Assembly: GCF_003062295.1 (NCBI RefSeq)
Contig: NZ_PYCN01000004.1
Span: 248,001 to 312,000 of the forward strand
Source of the DNA: Bradyrhizobium algeriense
Lineage (GTDB): Bacteria; Pseudomonadota; Alphaproteobacteria; Rhizobiales; Xanthobacteraceae
Direction of reading: 5' to 3'
DNA length: 64,000 nucleotides
Position 1 is the first letter of the stretch, and every line of letters begins with the position of its first letter. Both the position numbers and the translations under genes were made by a program. The notes below the pieces were generated by a model that searched no databases, was not told the origin of the DNA, and saw nothing but the letters and a program-made list of their open reading frames with translations. This document shows, piece after piece, positions 40,469 to 51,225 of this stretch.

Positions 40469-41196
40469 GCGCGCTGTTATCGGTCTCCGACGCCCATGTT
40501 TCCTACGGCAAGGTCGAAGCCGTGCGTTCGGTTTCGCTCGACGTCGCCGATAACGAGATCGTTACCATCATCGGCGCCAACGGCGCCGGCAAGACCACGC
40601 TCTTGAACGCCATCATGGGCGTGCTGCCGCTCAAGGGCGCTACCGCCTTCGCAGGCCTGGACATGGCCGCACTCGACATCGAGGATCGCGTTGCGGCGGG
40701 CCTGTGTCTGGTGCCCGAGCACCGCGAATTGTTCGGCACCATGAATGTCGAGGACAATCTGGAGCTCGGCGCCTTCCGGATTCCGAAGGCTACCGCAGCA
40801 AAATCGTTCGAGCGCGTCTATACGCTGTTTCCGCGGCTGAAGGAGCGGCGCAAGCAGCTGGCCGGCACGCTGTCGGGTGGCGAGCAGCAGATGCTGGCGA
40901 TGGGCCGCGCGTTGATGGGCACGCCAAAACTATTGATGCTGGACGAACCGAGCCTCGGGCTGGCGCCGATCATCGTTGCCGACATCTTCCGCACCATCGG
41001 CGAACTGCGCGCCGCCGGCGTCTCGGTGCTGCTGGTCGAGCAGAACGCGCAAGCCGCGCTCAAAATCGCCGACCGCGCCTATGTCATGGAGCTCGGCGAA
41101 TTCATCCTGTCCGGATCGGCCAGGGACATCGCGTCCAACCAGCGCGTCGCGGCAAGCTATCTCGGCTTCCAGCACGAGGGCGCGAGCGGGATCTAG
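40465..41196 (+). CDS. livF: Liv-type ABC transporter ATP-binding protein LivF (second system)
   Basis: 243 residues. Walker A GANGAGKTT, signature LSGGEQQMLAMGRAL, Walker B LLMLDEPSLGLAP, LLVEQNAQ. A 4-bp overlap with the fused gene shows translational coupling. No binding-protein gene follows; the nearest Liv-type binding protein is at 48764-49915. Confidence 0.94.
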   Translation: MSALLSVSDAHVSYGKVEAVRSVSLDVADNEIVTIIGANGAGKTTLLNAIMGVLPLKGATAFAGLDMAALDIEDRVAAGLCLVPEHRELFGTMNVEDNLELGAFRIPKATAAKSFERVYTLFPRLKERRKQLAGTLSGGEQQMLAMGRALMGTPKLLMLDEPSLGLAPIIVADIFRTIGELRAAGVSVLLVEQNAQAALKIADRAYVMELGEFILSGSARDIASNQRVAASYLGFQHEGASGI

Positions 41197-41349
41197 GGGT
41201 GACCCCATAAGTTCAGAGTGATCGGTGGACGTCCGCTTTGGTGCGCATTTCCGGACTCAAGTTGGAAATCGCGTGATGTCCGAACCCGGCGCAGCGAACC
41301 GCGCGCCCCCTTCGACGGGAGCCGGCGGGCTTCGCCAGCCCTTCCGAAG

Positions 41350-41553
41350 TCACCCGACCCTCAAATTCTCCGCCGAAGTCTTCCCCTTGTTGGGCACTTC
41401 CTCATAGCTGACCTTTGCACCCTCATTGAGTGTGCTGAGCCCAGCTTTCTCGACCGCGGAGATGTGCACGAAAACATCCTTGCTGCCGTTATCGGGCTGA
41501 ATGAATCCATAGCCCTTTGTCGCGTTGAACCACTTCACCGTTCCAGTTGCCAC
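41350..41553 (-). CDS. cspA: cold shock protein, CspA family
   Basis: 67 residues from a GTG at 41553 with GGGAGA about 8 nt upstream. A single cold-shock domain has both RNA-binding motifs: KGYGFI (RNP1) and DVFVHI (RNP2), after TGTVKWFN. It binds single-stranded RNA as a chaperone. A large inverted repeat and a terminator-like hairpin lie in the probable leader (41603-41679). Confidence 0.95.
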   Translation of the reverse strand: MATGTVKWFNATKGYGFIQPDNGSKDVFVHISAVEKAGLSTLNEGAKVSYEEVPNKGKTSAENLRVG

Positions 41554-41602
41554 CTTGGTCGTCTCCCATATCCGATAGGACCTCAAGACAACCTCATGCC
41601 GA

Positions 41603-41679
41603 TTTGGAAGGCAAGCAAAACCCGCCGGGGTGAGCCGGCGGGGCCCGGACTATCGGCTGGTGCCTGCCTTCCTTCCAAA
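41603..41679 (-). promoter_or_regulatory. structured cspA leader with terminator-like hairpin
   Basis: Outer arms TTTGGAAGG (41603-41611) and CCTTCCAAA (41671-41679) enclose an inner stem CCCGCCGG / CCGGCGGG (41621-41628 / 41635-41642). Read on the minus strand, the inner stem is followed by TTTTG at 41620-41616, the form of an intrinsic terminator, about 65 nt before the cspA start. Confidence 0.55.
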
Positions 41680-41802
41680 TATCCGCGAATTAACTCGCTT
41701 TTGAGTTCCCTGGAGGCGCATACTCGGACAATCACCGCTCCGCCTCCTGGGCATTACCGGTGACAGAGAGTGTTGCGCTCCCGCCTATTCGAGGGAAGCA
41801 TC

Positions 41803-42048
41803 ATGCCCCAGTCTCAACGCCTGTCGTCCGTCATTCCATTCGTTGCAATTGAGCGCCCCGCTTGTCCGACGTGCAAGGCCCCGATGATGCTCGTCAGTAT
41901 CGAGCCAGCACGCCCGGGCGTCGACTTGCATACCTTTGAATGCGCTATCTGCAACCACGCACATACGACCCTTGCCGCGTATGAAGACCCTATGAAGTCC
42001 AAGTCCCTTGGACGCTGGCTTCAAGGCGATTTGCATCCACCCAGGTAA
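41803..42048 (+). CDS. small zinc-ribbon-like protein
   Basis: 81 residues from the ATG at 41803 (GAGGGAAG upstream; a longer frame starts at 41770). Two CxxC pairs, CPTC near residue 22 and CAIC near residue 47, would hold one zinc. Similar short proteins are common in Bradyrhizobium; no function is known to me. Confidence 0.72.
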   Translation: MPQSQRLSSVIPFVAIERPACPTCKAPMMLVSIEPARPGVDLHTFECAICNHAHTTLAAYEDPMKSKSLGRWLQGDLHPPR

Positions 42049-42162
42049 GGCGCGCCGGCGTGAACCTTCGGATTTTGTAGTACTTGAAGGACTAGCGCCC
42101 GCAAAGCGTCCCTGATTGAAATCGCAATGTCCGCGATCGTGGCGCCAACAATGTCCTGTATG

Positions 42163-42193
42163 TTCGGCAATTGCCGCAATGGGAATTGCCGAA
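42163..42193. repeat. 10-bp inverted repeat (TTCGGCAATT / AATTGCCGAA)
   Basis: Perfect arms at 42163-42172 and 42184-42193 with an 11-bp loop, in the 249-bp gap between two small genes. No T-run follows, so it is not an obvious terminator. Confidence 0.6.
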
Positions 42194-42297
42194 GTCCGGA
42201 AAGACGGCAAACTAAACTTGCCACTAGCGATGGATTCGCCGTAGCCGCTCCTGATTGCTTTTGACAGGTTAAGCCACTCGTGCCGGCATCAAGCGCC

Positions 42298-42459
42298 TTA
42301 GTTCTTTCCGGGCGGCGGTTCGCTCGCTACTTCCTCTGCCAGTAGCTTTAAAAGCTTCTCCTGCCGCGCGTCAGCTTTCGCTGCCGCCGCTTCCGATGCA
42401 GCCACGAGACTGCGATAGAGCTTAAGGTTTTGCCGGCGAATGAAAAATTGATGTTCCAT
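42298..42459 (-). CDS. small hypothetical protein
   Basis: 53 residues from the ATG at 42459, selected because a strong AGGAGGT lies 5 nt upstream. MEHQFFIRRQNLKLYRSLVA is followed by an Ala/Lys-rich helix. It has no recognised domain. The optimal ribosome site and bounded size support it being real. Confidence 0.65.
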   Translation of the reverse strand: MEHQFFIRRQNLKLYRSLVAASEAAAAKADARQEKLLKLLAEEVASEPPPGKN

Positions 42460-42677
42460 AGCTACCTCCTCTGAGGGCATGGACCGAAGCGCATCGTGCG
42501 CTTAAGAATGGAGGATGGGAAGTGTGGACGTGGCGGACCACTTGCCAATTATCGCGACCTTTGCCTTCAGTTACCCCTCTCGCGCTAAGCAGCACGTCCA
42601 ACATATGCATATGCGCTTTTACTTTGTCGCACCCGGAGTGCGATTCAAATGCCTTTGCGATTTTCGTAGCGCCGGCG

Positions 42678-42962
42678 TTAATGCAGCCGGAAGACTCCGT
42701 CCACGGCGCGTAGTTCGGCAGGCTTGATCAGTTTGGAGTGCGCGACGGTGACCGCAAACAGCGGACCTTCGAGCCTTGTTTCCCAGAACGCAAGGAAATC
42801 CTTCAACGCCGGGAAATCCGGAAACATATCGTAGTCCTGCCAGACGTAAGTTTGCAGCAACCAGCGCCGATCCGGACGGCGATAAACGATTTCCGCTGTT
42901 GTCAGTCCGTAGCCTAAGAGCTGGTTCCTGAAATCCCTGGAAACCGCATCTTTCTCGACCAT
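42678..42962 (-). CDS. Usg family protein
   Basis: 94 residues from the ATG at 42962 (GGAGG 6 nt upstream). The segments LLGYGLTTAEIVYRRPD, LLQTYVWQDYDMFPDFP, FWETRLEGPL and VAHSKLIKPAELRAVDGVF match the small Usg proteins of alphaproteobacteria, sometimes misnamed as aspartate-semialdehyde dehydrogenase. Biochemical role unknown. Confidence 0.85.
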   Translation of the reverse strand: MVEKDAVSRDFRNQLLGYGLTTAEIVYRRPDRRWLLQTYVWQDYDMFPDFPALKDFLAFWETRLEGPLFAVTVAHSKLIKPAELRAVDGVFRLH

Positions 42963-43169
42963 GCCAACCTCCAGCTCAACTGAAGAGTAATGCGTGATCC
43001 TCAATTCGCCAAAAAGGGAAACGTTCAATAGGTCATAGCAATCAACGCGCTACCAGCATGTTACTTCACCTGCCAGCAGTCGCTGCCTCCTCCAGAAACT
43101 CAAGTCGCAGTCAAACATCGTGGGCCGAAGCCCTTGCGCCACAGTGTCACAGGCTTATGTCAAGGGCGG

Positions 43170-43196
43170 CTAGCACTCGCTCATTGCGACTGCCAA
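43170..43196 (+). promoter_or_regulatory. degenerate CIRCE element (HrcA operator) upstream of groES
   Basis: CTAGCACTC, 9 bp, then GACTGCCAA. Against the CIRCE consensus TTAGCACTC-N9-GAGTGCTAA the left arm matches 8 of 9 and the right arm 7 of 9. Spacing is exact and it lies 36 bp before the groES start. Confidence 0.7.
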
Positions 43197-43231
43197 TCCA
43201 GAAATAATCACAAAAAGCCATGGAGGATCGC

Positions 43232-43549
43232 ATGAAGTTCCGTCCGCTCCACGATCGCGTCGTGGTCAAACGCATCGATGCCGAAGACAAGACCGCTGGC
43301 GGCATCCTCATTCCGGACAGTGCCAAGGAAAAGCCCTCACAGGGCGAAATCGTCGCCGTAGGCCCGGGTGGCCGTGACGAAGCCGGCAAGCTGATCCCGA
43401 TCGACCTCAAGGTCGGTGACCGCGTGTTGTTCGGCAAGTGGTCGGGCACCGAGGTCAAGCTCGATGGTCAGGAACTTCTGATCATGAAGGAAAGCGACAT
43501 CATGGGCGTTCTCACCGACGTTCCCGCCGCCAAGAAGAAGGCCGCTTAA
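43232..43549 (+). CDS. groES: co-chaperonin GroES
   Basis: 105 residues from the ATG at 43232, with GGAGG 5 nt upstream inside an earlier in-frame ATG context. [20 protein letters not shown], the mobile loop [15 protein letters not shown] and the [20 protein letters not shown] region are standard. It caps the GroEL chamber. The tail is KKKAA. Operon with groEL, 138 bp apart. Confidence 0.97.
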   Translation: MKFRPLHDRVVVKRIDAEDKTAGGILIPDSAKEKPSQGEIVAVGPGGRDEAGKLIPIDLKVGDRVLFGKWSGTEVKLDGQELLIMKESDIMGVLTDVPAAKKKAA

Positions 43550-43563
43550 GCGCTTTAGCCCGT

Positions 43564-45337
<1,774 letters not shown>

Positions 45338-45359
45338 GTCCAACCATTCAGAGCATAAG

Positions 45360-45388
45360 AAAGGCCCGGTAGCGATGCCGGGCCTTTT
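45360..45388 (+). terminator. rho-independent terminator after groEL
   Basis: Stem AAAGGCCCGG / CCGGGCCTTTT with loop TAGCGATG, 22 bp after the groEL stop. Confidence 0.85.
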
Positions 45389-45520
45389 CTGCATCCGCTA
45401 CATGTCTGTCTCGGCGACGATAGCTACATGGAGGCGACCGCTCTCAAGGGATCGAGTTGCAAGCGGGCTGGAAGAGTGCGAATTTCCGACCATGTCTTCG
45501 TCGATTTCGCGAGCCGGATA

Positions 45521-45753
45521 ATGGCGCCACTCCGCACGCTCTATCCACCGATTGAGCCGTACAAAGTTGGTTTTGTAGATGTCGGCGACGGCCATGCGAT
45601 ATACTACGTCCGGCACGCTATGCGTTTCAGTTACACAAGGCCTGGCCTCAAGCCGACTTTCATCTGATCGAGGGCGCCGGCCACGCCTACGATGAACCCG
45701 GCATTCTTGATGCGCCGATCAAAGCGACGGATCGTTTTGCGCAGCAAGTCTGA
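45521..45753 (+). pseudogene. proline iminopeptidase remnant (large internal deletion)
   Basis: The ATG at 45521 begins APLRTLYPPIEPYKVGFVDV and GDGHAIYY, the standard N-terminus of proline iminopeptidase. After about 30 codons the sequence shifts frame directly into PARYAFQLHKAWPQADFHLI, EGAGHAYDEPGILDAPIKAT and DRFAQQV, then TGA, the standard C-terminus containing the catalytic His region. Roughly 230 central codons, including the GxSxGG nucleophile, are gone. One deletion accounts for the structure. Confidence 0.85.
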
Positions 45754-45970
45754 CCGGTTACCACCAAACGGATCATGGCCGGATATTTTCGCCCATGGAT
45801 CATTTTCGACCTGGACGAGGTCCCACGTTAAGTCCCGCCATGTGGGCTTGCTCCCGAAGGCGGATTTCGCGCCGGCCCCTATTAACGAAGCCTTAATCAT
45901 GATGCGAGTTCCAACCTGCTCGTTGTGAGCTGCACAACTTCCTGAACACGCGCGGCCTTCTAACCTTGCG

Positions 45971-48610
45971 ATGCAGCAACCATTTTCCGTCGGACGCCGG
46001 GCGTCGATGATGGCTGCCGGGTTACAAGGTCAGACGATGCGCGCCTCCGATTATCCGACAGTCGAAACCCCCGAATTCCTGCTGGCGGCGCTTGAGCAGG
46101 CGAGCGAGGCCGTCGTCATCGTCGACGGCAGCCTGCGCATAAGCCATTTCAACGCTGCGGCTGAATCGATCTGGGGCGTTCGCCGCCAGGAGATTCTTGG
46201 ACTCGATGCAAGCTGTCTCGGGCTCAATGACCTCACGCAAAATTCCGAAATCACGATCCGGCGCAGTAACGGCAGCCGGCTTCGGGCGTCGCTATCGGTG
46301 TCGCGTGTCGAGATCGACGGCCGCAGCAACTACATGGTCTTTGTTCGCGACATCACCGCCGAGGTCGAACGACGCGAGAGGATCGCGTTGCTCAATCTGG
46401 TGGCCGACAAGACCAACCGCGCGGTCGTCGTCACCGACCGCAAGCTGCAGGTCGTCTATACCAACGCCGCGTTCTCCGGAATGTTCGGATACTCACCTGA
46501 AGAAGCACAAGGACGGCAGGCGAGCCAGCTGCTTGCCGGCCGCTCCACCAATCGCAAGACGCTGCCCAAGCTACGCCGCCGAATCTACGATGAGAGCGGC
46601 GCTGAAGACGAAATCCTGGCCTACGACAAGAACGGCGATGAAATCTGGGTCTCGGCCATGGTCAAGCCGTTCCGCAGCGCCCGCGGGCGCGTCAAGTACA
46701 TCTTCGCCCTGTTGACCGATATCTCCGAGAACAAGCAGTTGCGGTCGCTGCAGCAATTGATCATGAGCGCGTTGGCCGACGAACTCCCGATCACCGAGAT
46801 TGCCGACCAGCTCTGCCGGCGCGTTGAAACCATTGCACCTGATGTCGTAGCTTCGGTGCTGCACGTCGATTCCGACGGGCTGGTGCACCCGCTGGGTGGA
46901 CCGAGCCTGCCTGAAGATTACTCTCGCGCGCTTGAAGGCATCGCCATTGGTCCGGCTGTCGGCTCGTGCGGGTCGGCGGCGTATTTTGGCAAGCCTGTAC
47001 TGGCCGAAGATATCGACACCGATCCGCGCTGGCAGCCGTACAAGGCGCGGCCGCTCGAGGTCGGCCTGAAGGCCTGCTGGTCGACGCCGATCAAGGCCAA
47101 GGACGGCCGCGTGATCGGGACCTTCGCCTTCTATTTCAGGGAATGTCGCGCACCGAGCCGCTGGCATCAGCGCATCGTCGACGCCTGCGTTCACCTCGGC
47201 GCGCTGGCGATCGAGCGAAAGGAAGCCCGCGCCCAGATCGCCCGGCTCGCCTACCATGACATGCTGACCGGGCTGCCGAACCGTGCGCAGTTGCGTGAGC
47301 TGATCAACCAGGCCATCGAAGACTGCGCGCCGCAGAAGCAGCTCGCGCTGGTGTTCCTGGATCTCGATCACTTCAAGGACGTCAACGACACTCTCGGACA
47401 TTCGGCAGGCGACGCCCTGCTGATCGAATTTACAAAACGGCTGCGCGCCCGTATCCAGTCGTCCGACCTGCTGGGACGCCTGAGCGGCGACGAGTTCGTC
47501 ATCGCGCTACCGAATTGCGATCCGGCCCGCGCCTCGCTGGTCGCCTCCAACATCACCGAAGCGCTAACGTCGCCGCTATGGATCGACAACAGGCAGGTGC
47601 CGATTTCCGCCAGCATGGGCATCAGCATCTATCCCGACAACGCTACCGATATCGATACGCTGATACAGCAGGCCGATGCGGCGATGTACAAGGCCAAGCA
47701 GGCGGGCCGCTCCACCCACCGCTTCTTCAGCGCCGACATGAACCGGCTTGCCGAGCAGCGGCTCGTCTTCAGCGCGGCACTCCGCCAGGCCATCGCCAAT
47801 GACCGGTTGAGGCTCGTCTATCAACCGCAGACCCGAACCGTCGACGGCGCCCTCTACGGCGTCGAAGCGCTGTCCCGCTGGCACGATCCTGATCTTGGCG
47901 AAGTCCCGCCTTCGAAATTCATTCCGCTGGCCGAGGAGGTCGGCCTGATCGAGCAGATCGGCCTGTGGTCGATCCGCGAGGCGTGCCGGCAAATGGCCGC
48001 GTGGCGGCAAGCCGGACTGGACGTCCCCTGCGTGGCGGTCAACCTGTCGCCGCTCAATTTCCAGAATGCGAAGCTTGCTGCCGTGGTGGCGGAGACCCTC
48101 GCAGCCAACGACCTCCCACCCCAGACATTGATGCTCGAGATCACCGAAGGCGTGCTCGTGAACGAGCGTTCGGCCGCGATCGACACCATGAATGCGATCC
48201 GCAAGCTCGGCGTCGGCCTGTCGCTGGACGATTTCGGAACCGGCTATTCAAGCCTGAGCCGGCTGGCGCACTTGCCGATCCGCGAATTGAAGATCGACCG
48301 CAGTTTTATGCGCAACATCGAGCGTGATGCCAGCGCGCTTGCGATCGCCACCGCCGTCGTCCGTGTCGGCCAGAGCCTGAAAATGGCCGTGGTCGCCGAG
48401 GGCGTCGAAACCGAGGGACAACGCAAGCTGCTGGCCGGGCTCGGGTGCGACGTCGTGCAGGGATATCTCTACGCGCCTGCGATGTCGCCCGAAGCGTTCG
48501 AGCGATGGCTGCTCGACCATGTCGCCGAGCAGGCGCGGGTGATGCGCAGATGCGTCGACGAGGCCCGTTCGCAGCCGACGCCGTCGCTGGTCGCTTCCAC
48601 GGGGGGATAG
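45971..48610 (+). CDS. PAS-PAS-GAF-GGDEF-EAL c-di-GMP signalling protein
   Basis: 879 residues. PAS domains at about 32-130 and 145-255, a GAF domain at about 270-415 (GSCGSAAYFGKPVLAEDI, then CWSTPIKAKDGRVIGTF), a GGDEF domain with the variant SGDEF at 505-509, and an EAL domain with VEAL, DDFGTGYSSL and EGVETEGQRK. SGDEF is compatible with activity in some enzymes. The layout resembles the E. coli DosP oxygen sensor, but no haem ligand is assigned here. The start may be the ATG at 45971 or a later Met (residues 13, 14 or 23). Confidence 0.93.
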   Translation: MQQPFSVGRRASMMAAGLQGQTMRASDYPTVETPEFLLAALEQASEAVVIVDGSLRISHFNAAAESIWGVRRQEILGLDASCLGLNDLTQNSEITIRRSNGSRLRASLSVSRVEIDGRSNYMVFVRDITAEVERRERIALLNLVADKTNRAVVVTDRKLQVVYTNAAFSGMFGYSPEEAQGRQASQLLAGRSTNRKTLPKLRRRIYDESGAEDEILAYDKNGDEIWVSAMVKPFRSARGRVKYIFALLTDISENKQLRSLQQLIMSALADELPITEIADQLCRRVETIAPDVVASVLHVDSDGLVHPLGGPSLPEDYSRALEGIAIGPAVGSCGSAAYFGKPVLAEDIDTDPRWQPYKARPLEVGLKACWSTPIKAKDGRVIGTFAFYFRECRAPSRWHQRIVDACVHLGALAIERKEARAQIARLAYHDMLTGLPNRAQLRELINQAIEDCAPQKQLALVFLDLDHFKDVNDTLGHSAGDALLIEFTKRLRARIQSSDLLGRLSGDEFVIALPNCDPARASLVASNITEALTSPLWIDNRQVPISASMGISIYPDNATDIDTLIQQADAAMYKAKQAGRSTHRFFSADMNRLAEQRLVFSAALRQAIANDRLRLVYQPQTRTVDGALYGVEALSRWHDPDLGEVPPSKFIPLAEEVGLIEQIGLWSIREACRQMAAWRQAGLDVPCVAVNLSPLNFQNAKLAAVVAETLAANDLPPQTLMLEITEGVLVNERSAAIDTMNAIRKLGVGLSLDDFGTGYSSLSRLAHLPIRELKIDRSFMRNIERDASALAIATAVVRVGQSLKMAVVAEGVETEGQRKLLAGLGCDVVQGYLYAPAMSPEAFERWLLDHVAEQARVMRRCVDEARSQPTPSLVASTGG

Positions 48611-48617
48611 CCGACGA

Positions 48618-48743
48618 CGTAGGGTGGGCAAAGGCGCGATTGCGCCGTGCCCACCATCTCTCTCGTTCGCCGCTCTATGGTGGGCACGCTTCCGCCTTCG
48701 CTCGTCGAGCTACGGCGGACAAGTCGCTTTGCCCACCCTACGG
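48618..48743. repeat. palindromic repeat family G (CGTAGGGTGGGCAAAG ends)
   Basis: CGTAGGGTGGGCAAAGGCG at the left and GCTTTGCCCACCCTACG at the right are inverted, with an inner pair GTGCCCACC / GGTGGGCAC. About 126 bp, between two convergent genes. Confidence 0.88.
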
Positions 48744-48763
48744 ACCGCTACAGACCGCGCTTC

Positions 48764-49915
48764 TTACTTCGCTGGAACGTACTTTCCGTCCTTCACGGTC
48801 AGGATGATCCGCGAGCGGTCGTCGAGGCCGTAGCGATCCTTTTCGGTGAAGTTGTAGACACCCTGGCTGGCCGCGATTTCCTTCTCGGACATCAGCGCCA
48901 GGCGGATCGCCTCGCGGAAGTCCGGCGTTCCCGGTTTTGCCGTCTTCAGCGCCACCGGCACCACGCGCTTGAGCACTTCAAATGCATCATAGGAATGGCC
49001 GGCGAACTGGCTGCGGCTGTTGGCGCCATACTTGGCTTCATAGGCGGTGTTGAGCGCGAGGCCCGGCTTCTTGGTCAGCGCGGTGTCGGGTTGCGTCTCC
49101 GGCGACATCACCGGACCCGACGCCATGATCACGCCTTCGGCCGCGGGACCTGCGATGCGGATGAAGTCCATGCTGGCGGCGCCGTGGGTCTGGTAGATCA
49201 GGCCCTTGTAGCCGCGCTCGCGCAGCGTGGTCTGCGGCAGCGCCGCGGCGGTGCCGGAAGCGCCGACCAGGATCGCATCCGGATTGGCGGCGAGGAGTTT
49301 CAGAACCTGTCCTGCGACCGACGTATCCGGGCGCGCAAAACGCTCCTCGGTGGCGAGCGTCATTCCCATAGGAATGGCCTGGTTCTTGAAGTCGTTGAAC
49401 CAGAGATCGCCGTAGGAATCGGAGTAACCGATATAGCCGACGGACTTGATGCCGTGCGCCTTCATGTGCTCGTACAGCACCTTGCCCATGATCGGGATAG
49501 GCTGCGGCATGGCGACCGACCATTTGATGCGCGCCTCGGTGATCGGAAACGGCGCGAGGCCGATATGCGGAATGCCGGCCTCGTTCGCCACGGTGGCGAC
49601 CGCGACCGTGGAAGGCGTCGTCGACGACCCCATGATGATGTCAGCCTTGGACTCGGTGACGAAGCGCCGCGTGTTCGTTGTCGCCGTGGTCGGATCACCG
49701 CCGTCGTCGAGCGTGATGATCTTGATCGGCACGCCGCCGATTTCCTTCGGCACGAAGTCGAGCGAGTTGCGCTCGGGAATGCCGAGCGCCGCGGCGGGAC
49801 CCGTCGTGGTGATGGAAATGCCGACTACGATCTCGTTGGTTTGCGCCATCGCCGGCAAGCCCGTCAGAGCAAGCGCCGCCGCGACGGAAGCAGCGGACAG
49901 AAAAGTCTTATTCAT
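48764..49915 (-). CDS. Liv-type ABC transporter substrate-binding protein
   Basis: 383 residues with GGGAGG about 5 nt before the ATG at 49915. The signal peptide (about 1-24) ends ...GLPAMA before QTNEIVVGISITTTGPAAALG. It is a family 6 periplasmic binding protein, distinct from the two livK paralogues at 30500-33118. It is the last gene after the crotonase-fcs-SDR-thioesterase genes and has no permease beside it. It probably serves the LivH/LivMG/LivF system at 37653-41196 (inference) and may bind a hydroxycinnamate or other aromatic acid. Confidence 0.9.
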   Translation of the reverse strand: MNKTFLSAASVAAALALTGLPAMAQTNEIVVGISITTTGPAAALGIPERNSLDFVPKEIGGVPIKIITLDDGGDPTTATTNTRRFVTESKADIIMGSSTTPSTVAVATVANEAGIPHIGLAPFPITEARIKWSVAMPQPIPIMGKVLYEHMKAHGIKSVGYIGYSDSYGDLWFNDFKNQAIPMGMTLATEERFARPDTSVAGQVLKLLAANPDAILVGASGTAAALPQTTLRERGYKGLIYQTHGAASMDFIRIAGPAAEGVIMASGPVMSPETQPDTALTKKPGLALNTAYEAKYGANSRSQFAGHSYDAFEVLKRVVPVALKTAKPGTPDFREAIRLALMSEKEIAASQGVYNFTEKDRYGLDDRSRIILTVKDGKYVPAK

Positions 49916-49928
49916 TCATTCCTCCCTG

Positions 49929-49943
49929 GATTATCTATTTATC
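49929..49943. promoter_or_regulatory. weak match to the 6-3-6 operator upstream of the binding-protein gene
   Basis: GATTATCTATTTATC is an imperfect palindrome with the same 6-3-6 geometry as GTTATA-N3-TATAAC but with several mismatches, 14-28 bp before the ATG. Confidence 0.3.
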
Positions 49944-50003
49944 GTTTTAAGCAAAGTCCCGTGGGCTATTCAGCCCCTTCTTTAGGTCATGCGCAGGCCT
50001 AAG

Positions 50004-50423
50004 TCAGCCCCGCATGAATCGCTCGATGATCTCCGGCGGCATCGGCGCCGATTTCAGCTTCGCAGGGTCGTCCGGATGCTTGCCGACCAGCACGCGGGTC
50101 TCGAACGCCTCGATCGCCAGTGCCTCGCCCTTGAACACGTTGTGGATCACCTCGAAAGAGGATCGCTTGAAGCTCTCGATCCGGCTTTCGATTCTGATCC
50201 AGTCGCCATGGGTCGAGGGGATGTGGAATTTGGCCCGCGTGTCGACCATGGGGATGCCGACCAGGCCATATTTGTGGATGAGGTCCTGCTTCGAATAACC
50301 GGCCGCTTCGAACATGATCGAGGTCGAATCGTCGAACATTGCGAAATATCGCGGGTAGTAAACGATGTTGGCGGGATCGCAATCGCCCCACTGGATCTGC
50401 ACGTCGCGCCGGTTAACGAACAT
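50004..50423 (-). CDS. acyl-CoA thioesterase, 4-hydroxybenzoyl-CoA thioesterase family
   Basis: 139 residues, hotdog fold. The active-site segment QWGDCDPANIVYYPRYF (about residues 11-27) carries the family's catalytic Asp. AGGAG, overlapping the TAG of the upstream SDR gene, lies 7 nt before the ATG. In this operon it would release an aromatic acid such as 4-hydroxybenzoate or vanillate from its CoA ester (inference). Confidence 0.9.
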   Translation of the reverse strand: MFVNRRDVQIQWGDCDPANIVYYPRYFAMFDDSTSIMFEAAGYSKQDLIHKYGLVGIPMVDTRAKFHIPSTHGDWIRIESRIESFKRSSFEVIHNVFKGEALAIEAFETRVLVGKHPDDPAKLKSAPMPPEIIERFMRG

Positions 50424-50432
50424 CGAGTACTC

Positions 50433-51194
50433 CTAGCGCGGCGCCATGCGAAGCGCGGCATCGAGCCGCACCACTTCGCCGTTCAGGTAAGGGTTGTCGA
50501 TCATGTGCAGCGCCAGCGAGGCGAACTCGTCAGCTTGACCGAGCCGGCGCGGGAACGGGATCGAAGCGGCAAGCGAATCCTGCGCTTCCTGCGGCAGGTT
50601 GGCGAGCAGCGGTGTAAGGAAGAGGCCCGGCGCGATCGTCAGCACGCGAATGCCGAACTGCGCCAGCTCGCGCGCGATCGGCAGCGTCATGGCGACGATG
50701 CCGCCCTTGGAGGCCGAATAGGCTGATTGGCCGATCTGGCCGTCATAGGCCGCGACGGAAGCCGTGGAAATCACGACGCCGCGCTCACCGGTCGCCAGCG
50801 GCTCCAGCTTCGACATGCCTGCCGTCGCCAGCCGCAGCATGTTGAAGGAGCCGATCAGGTTGACCTTGATCACCCTGTCGAAATCGCTTAGCGCCATCGG
50901 ACCTTCCTTGCCGATCACGCGCTTGGCGACGCCGATGCCGGCGCAATTCACCAGCACGCGCGCCGGGCCGTGGGCGGCCGCAGCCTTGGCGATCGCGGCT
51001 TCCGCCGAAGCCGCATCGGAAACGTCGCAGATCACGGCCGTGCCGCCGATCTCGGCGGCGACGGTTTCAGCGAGCGCGGCGTTGAGATCGCAGACCGCGA
51101 CCTTGGCGCCCTGCGCCGCAAGCCGGCGCGCGGTCGCCGCGCCCAATCCCGATGCGCCGCCGGTGACGATGGCGGCCTGGTCCTTCAACTGCAT
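50433..51194 (-). CDS. SDR family 3-hydroxyacyl-CoA dehydrogenase-like protein
   Basis: 253 residues. GGASGLGAATARRLA (cofactor), CAGIG, Ser in VISTASVAAYDG, and YSASK (Tyr and Lys catalytic). Overall it resembles type II 3-hydroxyacyl-CoA dehydrogenases (HSD10-like), including the ending EVVRLDAALRMAPR. GGGAGG precedes the ATG. It fits the oxidation of the 3-hydroxyacyl-CoA made by the crotonase in the same operon. Confidence 0.9.
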   Translation of the reverse strand: MQLKDQAAIVTGGASGLGAATARRLAAQGAKVAVCDLNAALAETVAAEIGGTAVICDVSDAASAEAAIAKAAAAHGPARVLVNCAGIGVAKRVIGKEGPMALSDFDRVIKVNLIGSFNMLRLATAGMSKLEPLATGERGVVISTASVAAYDGQIGQSAYSASKGGIVAMTLPIARELAQFGIRVLTIAPGLFLTPLLANLPQEAQDSLAASIPFPRRLGQADEFASLALHMIDNPYLNGEVVRLDAALRMAPR

Positions 51195-51225
51195 GGTGTC
51201 CTCCCTGACAAACTATTCTTCGAGT

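Noticed and set aside
41218..41763. 181-codon frame antisense to cspA
   Set aside because: It runs over cspA and its leader hairpins and resembles no protein.
45631..45900. 89-codon minus-strand frame over the pip remnant
   Set aside because: The plus strand carries recognisable Pip C-terminus codons; the minus frame has no ribosome site or homology.
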